A stretch of 12,359 nucleotides of DNA from contig JAFTUZ010000082.1 in assembly GCA_017466005.1 (NCBI GenBank), positions 1-12,359 of the forward strand, read 5' to 3'. The position numbers were made by a program, and so were the translations under genes. The DNA comes from Clostridia bacterium. GTDB lineage: Bacteria; Bacillota_A; Clostridia; Christensenellales; UBA1242. Below the pieces are notes generated by a model. It worked only from the letters and a program-made list of their open reading frames with translations. It had not been told where the DNA came from and searched no databases. Every line of letters begins with the position of its first letter. Position 1 is the first letter of the stretch. Below are positions 1 through 7,379 of this stretch, piece by piece.

Positions 1-1
1 G

Positions 2-37
2 GGCGATGGTTATAAAGTTAGTCCTTTAATTAAATAA
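2..37 (+). CDS. C-terminal tail of an upstream gene (partial)
   Basis: Reading from base 2 gives eleven codons (GDGYKVSPLIK) and then TAA at 35-37. The other two forward frames also stop early (13-15 and 27-29), but only this frame ends just before the hairpin terminator that starts near base 41. That spacing is what one expects of a real 3' end. The gene starts outside the window and eleven residues are too few to name a family. It is an inference from position and composition, not a recognised protein. Confidence 0.4.
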   Translation, partial: GDGYKVSPLIK

Positions 38-40
38 ATA

Positions 41-73
41 TTAAAAAGGAAATCTTAATGATTTCTTTTTTAA
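41..73 (+). terminator. Intrinsic terminator of the upstream gene
   Basis: The arm AAAAAGGAAATC (43-54) pairs with GATTTCTTTTTT (60-71) around a five-base loop TTAAT, with one G-U pair. The right arm ends in a run of six T. It lies six bases after the TAA at 35-37 and separates that gene from the operon that follows. Confidence 0.8.
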
Positions 74-91
74 TTGTTAAATAATAGACAA
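74..91. promoter_or_regulatory. Rex-like inverted repeat (candidate operator)
   Basis: TTGTTAA-ATAA-TAGACAA has the spacing and most of the bases of the clostridial Rex box TTGTTAA-N4-TTAACAA (12 of 14 specified positions). Rex is an NADH-sensing repressor of fermentation genes. The right half overlaps the proposed -35 of the operon, where a repressor would act. In such AT-rich DNA a two-mismatch match can arise by chance, so this is only a candidate. Confidence 0.25.
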
Positions 92-113
92 ATAATTTAA
101 TAAATGCTAAAAT
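85..113 (+). promoter_or_regulatory. Candidate sigma-A promoter of the acyltransferase operon
   Basis: TAGACA (85-90), a 17-base spacer and TAAAAT (108-113) each differ by one base from consensus. Transcription would start near 120, leaving a very short leader with the AGGAG at 121-125. This makes an ATG at 104 unlikely as the start codon, because it would lie inside the promoter. The short leader is a weakness of this assignment. Confidence 0.4.
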
Positions 114-133
114 ATTTTAAAGGAGTTATATTT

Positions 134-1537
134 ATGGCAGAAAAAATAAAAAAAGAGAAGGTAAAAAAGAAAAAAGATAATACCAAAAAACAAGAAGCTC
201 AACTGTTAAAAAAGCAGTTAAAACAACAAGCAAAAGCACGAGAAAAAGAACTTACAAGAATCCATAATATAGAAATGAGTGCTTTGCGTGAAAACTGGTA
301 TAAGTTAGATAATGCTGCTTTAATTTATCCTGCCATAGGTTCATCTCAATTTACTTCTGTGTTTAGAATAAGTGCAGAACTTAAAAATGATGTTAATCCA
401 GAAGTGTTGCAACAAACTTTAGAACAAACAATAAAACGTTTTCCTATATTTAATGTAAGTTTGGCAAATGGTTTGTTTTGGCATTATTTTCAGCCACTTA
501 CAAAACCGCATATTATAGAAGAAGAAAAAAATTATCCTTGTAGGCCATTTGTATTAAATAAAAATAATGCAATATTTAGAGTGTTGTATTACAAAAACAA
601 AATCAGTTTTGAAACTTTTCACTCGCTAACCGATGGTGGTGGTGCGTCTCAATTTTTTAACTGTTTACTTGCTACTTATTTAAAAAATATGGGCGTAAAA
701 ATACCAGAAACGCCAGAAATATTAAATATACGCGATAAAGCATTGGAAGAAGAGGGAGAAGATGCGTTTAAAATATATGCCGATAAAAATCAGCAGGCTT
801 CAAGAAAAGAAAAGAAGGCATATTTTGTAAAAGACCCTGTTAATCCTATGTCGGTTTTACAACTTATCAAAGGTTCGGCTAGTGTTGGGCAAGTAAAGCA
901 AGTGGCAAAAAGTTATGATGCTACTATAAACGAACTTTTATCTGCTGTATATATTTTAGCAATGCTTAATAATAAAAAAAGATATAAGAGAAATAATAAT
1001 CCTATAAAATTATCTGTTCCTGTAAATTTACGTAGGCATTTTCCGTCTAAAACATTAAAAAACTTTTCAGCGGTTTTTAATATTGAATTGCCAGTAGAAC
1101 AAGAAAATGCTGGTTTTGAAAAAATACTAGAATTGGTAAAACAACAAAGTGCTGCAATAGATAAAGATTATTTGTTAAAATTTATTAGCACTAATGTTAA
1201 AAGTGAAAGAAACTTTTTTGTTCGTGCTATGCCACTTGTGGTTAAAGATTTTGCATTGCGAATTGCTTATTCGTTTGTGGGTGAGTCTTTGTTTACAAGT
1301 ACAATTTCAAACTTGGGTGTTATGAAATTACCACAAGAAATAGAAAATGAATTATTATCTTATTATGTTAGCATAGGAGCAACAAAAGTTAATCGTTTTA
1401 ATTTGGCTGTTGTAAGCCATGGTGATACTATTGAAATGTGTTTTTCAAACAGATTAAAAAGTACCGCTATTATGCGAGATTTCTTTTCGTTTTTGTCTGG
1501 GTTGGGTATAGATATAGTTATAGAATCTAACTTTTAA
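134..1537 (+). CDS. Condensation-fold acyltransferase (alcohol acetyltransferase-like) with Lys-rich N-terminus
   Basis: The 467-residue protein belongs to the chloramphenicol acetyltransferase/condensation-domain superfamily, in the branch usually named alcohol acetyltransferase in Clostridia. The diagnostic HxxxDG motif is H163-S-L-T-D167-G168, followed by GG. In this fold the His is the general base that activates the acceptor hydroxyl or amine. A late SNLG motif (392-395) is also typical of the superfamily. The conserved opening of the domain, WYKLDNAALIYP, begins at W55. Residues 2-50 form a charged segment rich in Lys, Glu and Gln, probably helical or coiled coil, with no signal peptide; it looks like an added extension. 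ATG 134 is chosen because AGGAG lies eight bases upstream; the in-frame ATG at 104 has no ribosome binding site. It is first in an operon, 12 bases ahead of a membrane zinc-ribbon gene. Donor and acceptor substrates cannot be read from the sequence. Confidence 0.8.
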   Translation: MAEKIKKEKVKKKKDNTKKQEAQLLKKQLKQQAKAREKELTRIHNIEMSALRENWYKLDNAALIYPAIGSSQFTSVFRISAELKNDVNPEVLQQTLEQTIKRFPIFNVSLANGLFWHYFQPLTKPHIIEEEKNYPCRPFVLNKNNAIFRVLYYKNKISFETFHSLTDGGGASQFFNCLLATYLKNMGVKIPETPEILNIRDKALEEEGEDAFKIYADKNQQASRKEKKAYFVKDPVNPMSVLQLIKGSASVGQVKQVAKSYDATINELLSAVYILAMLNNKKRYKRNNNPIKLSVPVNLRRHFPSKTLKNFSAVFNIELPVEQENAGFEKILELVKQQSAAIDKDYLLKFISTNVKSERNFFVRAMPLVVKDFALRIAYSFVGESLFTSTISNLGVMKLPQEIENELLSYYVSIGATKVNRFNLAVVSHGDTIEMCFSNRLKSTAIMRDFFSFLSGLGIDIVIESNF

Positions 1538-1549
1538 AAGGAGTTTAAA

Positions 1550-2218
1550 ATGAAAACTTGCCCTAATTGTAAGGTGAGTGTAAAAGGTGGAAATTATTGC
1601 CCGTTGTGTGGTAAATGTATTGATGAAGAAATTTCTGAAAACAAAAAAACAGGTAATTTTCCCGATTATGCACCAACTTTAGTGGACCATTCTGAATCGG
1701 TTTGGAAAATATTATCCAAACTGGCTTTTTGGGGTATTATTGTTTGTATGGCTATAAATTTGTTTTTAAATAAAACAGTAAGTTGGTCGCTTTATGTATT
1801 ATTTAGTTTATTGTATTTGCATTTAGTTGTATTCCATTCTATTTATAAAAAAATGTCCTTTGCAAATATTATAACTAAAATAGCCATATACACTCCGTGC
1901 TTGTTGTTGTTTTTAGAGCTTTATACAGGCTCTTGGGGTTGGGGAATGTGTTATGCTGTACCTTTTTTATGGTTGGCATTAACTATTACAAGTGCTGTTT
2001 TAATGATTGCAAACGGTTGGGTTAATTACGAAATGTTTAAACCAACTTTAACAATGGCAATATTATCAACAATATTATTAGGTTTGTTGTTTGGGTTTAA
2101 AGAAGTTTTTTGGCCTATATTAATAACATTTTTTGTATGCTGGAGTTTAATTTGTTTTATGTTTATGTTTAGATTTAAAAGAACAGTTAGGTCAATACAA
2201 AAAGAATTTAGGCTTTAA
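1550..2218 (+). CDS. Zinc-ribbon membrane protein, DUF6320-like
   Basis: The 222-residue protein starts with a zinc ribbon, C4-x2-C7 and C17-x2-C20, followed by a polar linker to about residue 50. Six hydrophobic segments follow, at roughly 55-73, 78-98, 105-123, 131-154, 166-182 and 187-207. The C-terminus is short and basic. This architecture matches the DUF6320 family, which from general knowledge is often encoded beside the alcohol acetyltransferase-like gene, as here. AAGGAG lies six bases before the ATG, and the gap to the preceding stop codon is 12 bases, so the genes are surely co-transcribed. A plausible but unproven role is to anchor the soluble acyltransferase at the membrane or to handle its lipophilic substrate or product. 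No catalytic motif is visible. Confidence 0.8.
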   Translation: MKTCPNCKVSVKGGNYCPLCGKCIDEEISENKKTGNFPDYAPTLVDHSESVWKILSKLAFWGIIVCMAINLFLNKTVSWSLYVLFSLLYLHLVVFHSIYKKMSFANIITKIAIYTPCLLLFLELYTGSWGWGMCYAVPFLWLALTITSAVLMIANGWVNYEMFKPTLTMAILSTILLGLLFGFKEVFWPILITFFVCWSLICFMFMFRFKRTVRSIQKEFRL

Positions 2219-2230
2219 AGGGGGATATGT

Positions 2231-2926
2231 ATGGTTTCAAAAAAAGAATTAGAAAGTAAAAATAAAAAATTAAGTTATAAAAGTATAAAAAAACCAGTTT
2301 TAAAAAGACACGTTGTAAAAATAAGGCCTAAAAATGAATTTGAATTTGACTATGAAGATTTTACAAAACTTGGATATGACGAGCAAACTGTTTTGTTTAA
2401 TGCTATTAAAGAAAATTTTGCAAATTTAAGAGATAATGCAGGCTTAATAGCCGGTGCAAGATATCAAGACCTTTTTTATAATAATTTAACCGAACTTTTG
2501 GGGCTTGGTGTAACAGGTAATGTTGCGGCAATGGATTATTTATGTTATATATACAAAAAAGGTGTAGAACATTTTTTGCCTATTAATTTAACACGTGCAC
2601 ACGAATGGGGAATGATTGCAATAGCAAATGGTAGTAAACTTTCGGTTGACCGTATGAGATTGTTTTTGGAACCTGTTTATGAATACGTTGTAAATTCTGG
2701 TATAGTTGAAGAAATGATTAAGAAAAACAAGTTGCAAGAAGGGGAAGGTATATATTATGTTGCATCTAACTTTGCTAGTATGTATATAGATAGATGTAAG
2801 TTAGACCTTTTAACTATGGCAAGAAAAGAACCTGTTGCAACTGATGAGAACTTTAAAAAATACAACTTTGAGGCGTGTAAAATTAGGGACGAAATTTTGC
2901 CTGAATTAATTAAATATTTTGTATAA
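2231..2926 (+). CDS. Uncharacterised protein with one Sel1-like repeat
   Basis: The family of this 231-residue soluble protein is not recognised. The first 33 residues are strongly basic (many Lys, with Arg and His). Residues 96-135 fit the Sel1/TPR-like pattern: G-N-x-A-A-M-x-x-L-x-x-I-Y-x-x-G, then R-A-x-E-W-x-x-x-A-x-x-N-G. Such helical hairpins mediate protein-protein contacts. The rest is predicted mostly helical, with no signal peptide and no membrane segment. AGGGGG precedes the ATG by six bases, and only 12 bases separate it from the DUF6320-like gene, so it is the third gene of the operon. Its stop codon lies within the terminator stem. A scaffold or adaptor role for the acyltransferase and membrane pair is inference from context. 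Confidence 0.7.
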   Translation: MVSKKELESKNKKLSYKSIKKPVLKRHVVKIRPKNEFEFDYEDFTKLGYDEQTVLFNAIKENFANLRDNAGLIAGARYQDLFYNNLTELLGLGVTGNVAAMDYLCYIYKKGVEHFLPINLTRAHEWGMIAIANGSKLSVDRMRLFLEPVYEYVVNSGIVEEMIKKNKLQEGEGIYYVASNFASMYIDRCKLDLLTMARKEPVATDENFKKYNFEACKIRDEILPELIKYFV

Positions 2927-2950
2927 GAAGGTGTAAAAACCTTCTTTTTT
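2925..2950 (+). terminator. Terminator of the acyltransferase operon
   Basis: AAGAAGGT (2925-2932) pairs perfectly with ACCTTCTT (2939-2946) around a six-base loop, and the right arm runs into a stretch of six T. The left arm overlaps the stop codon of the third operon gene, which ends the transcription unit before spoVT. Confidence 0.85.
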
Positions 2951-3075
2951 ATTAAATTGCAATAATTTGTTAATAAGTATGTATATATTTTTTAATTTTT
3001 CACATTATATATTTGTAAATAATTTTTGTAATTTATTTTACATAAAAAATTATAAAATACAATATGGTGGAAAAA

Positions 3076-3612
3076 ATGAAAGATATAAGTAAGATAAAAA
3101 GTAGTGGTATAATAAGGCGAGTAGATGAGTTGGGGCGTGTGGTTGTGCCTAAAGAAATTAGAAATAGTTTGCGTATTTTTGTTGGTACACAACTTGAGAT
3201 TTTAAGAGGGGAAAATGATGAAATTATACTTAAAAAATCAAGTAGAATTAAATCTATTATGGATATTGCAAAATTATGTGTAAAAAGTTTACAGCAAGAA
3301 AACACTTTGGTTTTACTAACGGATACTCAATCTGTATTGTGTGCTGAAGGCGAAAACAAAAAGCAAGTTATAAGCAAAAATTTAACAGATGATTATTTAA
3401 ATTTTATATTAAATAATCAAGATATGGTTTTAGAAAAAAATTTTATTATTCCTATTACAGATGGTGAATTTAAGAAATATTCAAATCAGGCTATTTTTAT
3501 AATAAAAACAAATGGAGATGTTGTAGGTTCGCTTATGGTTTTTTCTAATGAAAAAGATTTTAAATATGTAAAATCTATTAAAAATTTTATACAATTATTT
3601 TTAGAAGAATAA
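3076..3612 (+). CDS. spoVT: Stage V sporulation protein T, AbrB-family regulator
   Basis: The 178-residue DNA-binding regulator equals Bacillus subtilis SpoVT in length. The N-terminal swapped-hairpin AbrB domain (about 9-54) carries the signature G-I-I-R-R-V-D-E-L-G-R-V-V-V-P-K-E-I-R, followed by L-x-I and E-I-I-L-K-K. Residues 57-178 form a poorly conserved region that fits the SpoVT GAF-like effector domain. In spore formers SpoVT acts in the forespore as both activator and repressor of late sporulation and germination genes. ATG 3076 is preferred over the in-frame ATG 3064: GGTGG at 3066-3070 sits five bases before it, nothing comparable precedes 3064, and the resulting N-terminus and length match the family. 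No convincing promoter was found in the 149 bases upstream, and a sigma-G site could not be confirmed. The gene converges with PFOR. Assignment to SpoVT rather than a paralogous SpoVT/AbrB regulator is likely but not certain. Confidence 0.85.
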   Translation: MKDISKIKSSGIIRRVDELGRVVVPKEIRNSLRIFVGTQLEILRGENDEIILKKSSRIKSIMDIAKLCVKSLQQENTLVLLTDTQSVLCAEGENKKQVISKNLTDDYLNFILNNQDMVLEKNFIIPITDGEFKKYSNQAIFIIKTNGDVVGSLMVFSNEKDFKYVKSIKNFIQLFLEE

Positions 3613-3613
3613 T

Positions 3614-3648
3614 AAAAAAACAGCAAATTTATTGCTGTTTTTTATTTT
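3614..3648. terminator. Bidirectional terminator between spoVT and PFOR
   Basis: AAAAAACAGCAA (3615-3626) pairs with TTGCTGTTTTTT (3632-3643) around ATTTA. A-runs on the left and T-runs on the right give a U-tail on either strand. The hairpin lies immediately after the spoVT stop codon and just before the PFOR stop codon (3651-3653, minus strand), so it can serve both convergent genes. Confidence 0.85.
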
Positions 3649-3650
3649 AA

Positions 3651-6600
3651 TTAGTTATTATCTGCTAATTTTTTAAGTTTATTGTATAACAATTCGCTAT
3701 CTTGTTTTGCTTTTTCTAATAATGCTTGTGCTTGCTCTGGGTTCTTTTTAAATAGGTTAGAGAATCGGCGTTCCTTTTTAGCAAATTCTATAAAGTCGGC
3801 AGTTGGCTCGGGAGAATCTAAAGTAAGTTTTTTAGTAAGTGGGTGATATCTAAATAAATGCCAATAACCACTTTGAACTGCTTCACGCATTGTTTTCATA
3901 CCTTGCGACATATCTATACCGTGGTTGATACAAGTAGAGTAAGCGATTATTAACGAAACACCATCATATTCACAGGCTTCTTTTATAGCGTTTAAACTTT
4001 GAACCATATTGGCACCCATTGCAATTTGTGCAACATAAACATCTGGGTAAGAAAGTGCCATAAGCCCAAGGTTTTTCTTGCTTGTTCTTTTTCCGTCATC
4101 TGCAAATTTAGCAACGGCTCCAGCAGGGGTGGCTTTACTTGCTTGTCCGCCGGTGTTACTATAAACTTGACTATCTAAAACTAAAATGTTTACGTTTTTA
4201 CCACTAGCAAGAACGTGGTCTAGTCCGCCATAACCAATATCGTATGCCCAACCATCTCCACCAATAATCCAAACGGTTTTATCGTTAAGGTCGTCTTCTA
4301 AATTTTTCATTATATATTTAATAGCGTCACCACCTTCGTCTGTGGTGTAACTTAATGAATGTAATTTTTCTACAAATTGGTTATATAAAGCATTACTAGC
4401 TTCTGTGCTTTCGTCTAAATTTTGTGCGTTAAACCAATCTTCAACAAGTGGTTTTAGGTCTGGTTCGTTATCTGCAACAATTTGTAAATATTTTGCAACT
4501 TCTGCCTTTTTAACATCTAAAGAGATTCTGTAACCTAAACCAAACTCGGCATTATCTTCAAATAAACTGTTTGCCCAAGCAGGTCCTGTAAAACTATGCT
4601 CGTCTGCTGTGTATGGGCAACTAGGGAAACTACCACCATAAATACTACTACAACCAGTGGCGTTTGCAATAAGTAAATATTTGCCGTATAATTGGGTTAA
4701 TAATTTAATATAAGGTGTTTCTCCACAACCAGCACAAGCCCCACTAAATTGGAAGTGTGTTGGTAAAAACTGACTACCTTTTAAAGTATATTTGTTAAAT
4801 GGTTGATCGTGTAGGCTACTATAAATATTTGAATAATATTCTGCAAACTTCCAGTTTTCTTGTTGTTCAACAATTTGTTGGTCGCCTTCTTTCATTTCTA
4901 GGGCTTTTTGTTTGGCAGGGCAAACATTTGCACAACTTCCACAACCGGTACAATCTAGTGGGCTAATTTGCAAACGAAATTTTAAATCGTTCATTCCCAT
5001 TGCTGGTATTGTTTCAAAAGTGCCAGGTGCATATTTTTCATCAACTGTTGTAAGTAAAACTGGTTTAATTGCACCATGTGGGCAAACAAAACTACACATA
5101 TTACATTGAATACAGTTTTCTTTTATCCAACATGGTATATTTGTTGCAACACCACGTTTTTCAAGTCTGGCAGTTCCAATAGGGGTGTGGCCATCTGGGT
5201 TAAATGCGCTTACAGGGATTTTATCTCCTTTAAGTTCGGTAATTGGTTTCATAATATTGTTATAAAACTTTCTGTCGTACGACAATTTAGTGTCGTTAGC
5301 CATATAACTGGTTGTAATTTTACTTTCAGCATTTTTCCAAGAATCAGGAATGTTTATTTTAATAATTTGCTGACCACCGGCATCTATTGCTTGGTAGTTT
5401 TTTTGTACAACTTCTTCACCGGCTTTGCCGTAAGATTTTAAAGCGGCATCTTTCATAGCGGTTACTGCATTTTCATAAGGAATAATATTGCTTAATCTAA
5501 AGAATGCTGATTGCATTATTGTATTAATTTTTCCACGCAAGCCAAGTTCGTTTGCAATTTTTTGTGCGTTTATTATATAAAAGCTAATATTTTTATTTGC
5601 TAATTCACGTTTAAATGTTGCAGGAAGTTTTTCTTCTATTTCGTTTTCTTCCCAGTCACAATTTAATAAAAGTGTTCCGCCATTTCTTAATTTAGGTAAA
5701 AAGTCGTATTTGCCTATATATCTTGCATTATGGCAAGCAATAAAGTCGGCAACATCAATTTCATAAGGTGCTGATATAAACTCTTTTCCAAAACGTAGGT
5801 GAGATATAGTAACGCTACCACTTTTTTTACTATCGTAAACAAAATAGCCTTGTGCGTAAAGGTCGGTTAAATCACCAATAATTTTTATGGTGTTTTTATT
5901 TGCACTAACTGTTCCATCACTTCCTAAGCCGTAAAACATACATTGTGTACTTTTAGATTGTAAAGTAAATTCTGGTAAAGGCAGGCTGGTGTTTGTAACA
6001 TCATCATTAATTCCAACGGTAAAGTTGCGTTTTCCGTTTTTTGTGCAGTTTTGTATTACAGCCAAGGCACAAGCAGGAGTAAAGTCTTTACCACCAATAC
6101 CATATCTTCCGTTTAAAACAGGTATGTTAATATTAGATTCAAGTAAGGCAGTGCATACGTCTAAATAAAGTGGTTCTCCAACCGAACCGCCTTCTTTTGT
6201 GCGGTCTAGAACGGTAATGGTTTTAACGGTTTTAGGTAATGTGTTTATAAAGTCTTTAGTATAAAATGGGCGGTATAATGTTACATTTATCAAACCAACT
6301 TTAATTTTGCTGTTTTGATTGCAAATATCTATAACGCTTTCTAAAGTTTCGGTACCGCTACCCATAGCAACTATAACGCGTTCGGCATCTGGTGCACCAT
6401 AGTAGGTAAATGGTGCGTATTTTCTGCCTGTAAGTTTTGCGTATTCTTCACAAGCATTTTTAAAATGTTTTCCAACAGCTTGATAATATTGTTCACTTGC
6501 TTCACGGTTTTGGAAATAAACATCTGGGTTTTGTGCTGTTCCGTATTGTTTAGGATTAAATGGGTTTAAAGCGCGCTTTTTAAATTCCTGAATTTTTTCA

Positions 6601-7184
6601 AATGGAATAAGTTTTGCAATTTCTTCATTTTCTAAAACTTCTATTTTATTTATTTCGTGTGATGTTCTAAATCCATCAAAAAAGTGTAAAACAGGAAGGC
6701 TTGAGTTAAGTGTGGTTATCATAGAAATTGTTGCAAGGTCAAAACATTCTTGTACGTTTTTAGAACAAATAAATGTAAAGCCAGTTTGCCTACAAGCCAT
6801 AACATCGCTATGGTCACCAAAAATAGATAATGCGTGTGTTGCAAGTGCACGTGCAGAAACATTAAATACGCAAGGTAAAAGTTCCCCAGCAATTTTATAC
6901 ATATTTGGAATCATAAGCAATAAACCTTGGCTTGCGGTAAATGTTGTGGTAAGGCTACCTGTAAGTAAAGAACCGTGAAGGGCACCAGCAGCACCGCCTT
7001 CGCTTTGCATTTCAACAATTTTCATTTTGTTACCAAAAATATTTTCTTTACCTTTGGCACTCCATTCATCACAGGCTTCTGCCATAGGTGAACTTGGGGT
7101 AATAGGGTATATTATTGCAACTTCGTTAGTTGCGTAAGTACTTAAAGCTGCGGCTGTGTTGCCGTCTATTGTCATTTTTTTCAA
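3651..7184 (-). CDS. nifJ: Pyruvate:ferredoxin (flavodoxin) oxidoreductase
   Basis: PFOR oxidatively decarboxylates pyruvate with CoA to acetyl-CoA and CO2, and reduces ferredoxin or flavodoxin. It is the central enzyme of anaerobic pyruvate catabolism and is cytoplasmic. The single chain of about 1177 residues has the full domain order of homodimeric PFORs. The N-terminal pyruvate/TPP domain has Y-P-I-T-P-S-S near residue 27 and Glu62 in E-M-Q-S-E-G-G. The 2[4Fe-4S] ferredoxin-like insert has Cys 691/694/697/701 and 745/748/751/755. The C-terminal TPP domain has G-G-D-G-W-A-Y-D-I-G-Y-G-G near 975. Cys 817, 820, 845 and 1085 are the expected ligands of the proximal cluster. No key residue is missing. 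The start is probably TTG 7184: the Shine-Dalgarno GAGGTG (7196-7191) is six bases away and gives the usual opening M-K-K-M-x-x-D-G-N. The GTG at 7193 overlaps that ribosome binding site, and ATG 7175 is 15 bases from it. It is monocistronic. Confidence 0.97.
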   Translation of the reverse strand: MKKMTIDGNTAAALSTYATNEVAIIYPITPSSPMAEACDEWSAKGKENIFGNKMKIVEMQSEGGAAGALHGSLLTGSLTTTFTASQGLLLMIPNMYKIAGELLPCVFNVSARALATHALSIFGDHSDVMACRQTGFTFICSKNVQECFDLATISMITTLNSSLPVLHFFDGFRTSHEINKIEVLENEEIAKLIPFEKIQEFKKRALNPFNPKQYGTAQNPDVYFQNREASEQYYQAVGKHFKNACEEYAKLTGRKYAPFTYYGAPDAERVIVAMGSGTETLESVIDICNQNSKIKVGLINVTLYRPFYTKDFINTLPKTVKTITVLDRTKEGGSVGEPLYLDVCTALLESNINIPVLNGRYGIGGKDFTPACALAVIQNCTKNGKRNFTVGINDDVTNTSLPLPEFTLQSKSTQCMFYGLGSDGTVSANKNTIKIIGDLTDLYAQGYFVYDSKKSGSVTISHLRFGKEFISAPYEIDVADFIACHNARYIGKYDFLPKLRNGGTLLLNCDWEENEIEEKLPATFKRELANKNISFYIINAQKIANELGLRGKINTIMQSAFFRLSNIIPYENAVTAMKDAALKSYGKAGEEVVQKNYQAIDAGGQQIIKINIPDSWKNAESKITTSYMANDTKLSYDRKFYNNIMKPITELKGDKIPVSAFNPDGHTPIGTARLEKRGVATNIPCWIKENCIQCNMCSFVCPHGAIKPVLLTTVDEKYAPGTFETIPAMGMNDLKFRLQISPLDCTGCGSCANVCPAKQKALEMKEGDQQIVEQQENWKFAEYYSNIYSSLHDQPFNKYTLKGSQFLPTHFQFSGACAGCGETPYIKLLTQLYGKYLLIANATGCSSIYGGSFPSCPYTADEHSFTGPAWANSLFEDNAEFGLGYRISLDVKKAEVAKYLQIVADNEPDLKPLVEDWFNAQNLDESTEASNALYNQFVEKLHSLSYTTDEGGDAIKYIMKNLEDDLNDKTVWIIGGDGWAYDIGYGGLDHVLASGKNVNILVLDSQVYSNTGGQASKATPAGAVAKFADDGKRTSKKNLGLMALSYPDVYVAQIAMGANMVQSLNAIKEACEYDGVSLIIAYSTCINHGIDMSQGMKTMREAVQSGYWHLFRYHPLTKKLTLDSPEPTADFIEFAKKERRFSNLFKKNPEQAQALLEKAKQDSELLYNKLKKLADNN

Positions 7185-7216
7185 ATTCAACACCTCATTT
7201 TTTAGATTATGGAAAT

Positions 7217-7245
7217 ATTATAACCTTGCTGTAATTTTAAGTCAA
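7217..7245 (-). promoter_or_regulatory. Strong sigma-A promoter of PFOR
   Basis: On the minus strand, TTGACT (7245-7240), a 17-base spacer and TATAAT (7222-7217) give a near-perfect vegetative promoter. Transcription would start near 7210, leaving a leader of about 26 bases that contains the GAGGTG ribosome binding site. This fits an abundantly expressed enzyme of central metabolism. Confidence 0.85.
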
Positions 7246-7264
7246 ACAAATAACTAATAAAATA

Positions 7265-7293
7265 ATGACAAATTATTTATTAAATGTTATAAT
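7265..7293 (+). promoter_or_regulatory. Sigma-A promoter of truA
   Basis: ATGACA (7265-7270), a 17-base spacer and a perfect TATAAT (7288-7293). The leader to the ATG is about 80 bases and almost entirely A/T, with no clear riboswitch or attenuator. This promoter lies back to back with that of PFOR, with 19 bases between the two -35 boxes. Confidence 0.7.
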
Positions 7294-7379
7294 TTAAAAT
7301 AGTTTTTAAAACAAAAATAAATAAAAAACTGCAATTTTATATAAATTTTTAATTAAAATTAAAGTATTTAGGAGTTTTT

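Noticed and set aside
104..133. Upstream ATG start for the acyltransferase
   Set aside because: There is no ribosome binding site before 104, it falls in the proposed promoter, and AGGAG at 121-125 clearly serves ATG 134.
2951..3075. Sigma-G promoter for spoVT
   Set aside because: TGTAAT (3028-3033) and TATAAAA (3051-3057) are 17 bases apart, but the -10 lacks the expected CATA start and the leader would be too short to be convincing.
2992..3305. Minus-strand open frames over the spoVT start region
   Set aside because: They lie opposite spoVT, lack ribosome binding sites and encode low-complexity sequence without domain features; they are shadows of an AT-rich gene and its leader.
4912..5441. 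Plus-strand open frames inside PFOR
   Set aside because: They are antisense to conserved ferredoxin-like and linker parts of PFOR and have no Shine-Dalgarno sequence or recognisable protein pattern.
6712..6978. Plus-strand open frame antisense to the PFOR N-terminal domain
   Set aside because: It is fully inside a highly conserved gene on the other strand and has no independent start signals.
7300..7379. Riboswitch or attenuator in the truA leader
   Set aside because: The leader contains only A/T-rich weak symmetry (AATTTT/AAAATT around 7345-7360) and no conserved aptamer-like core.
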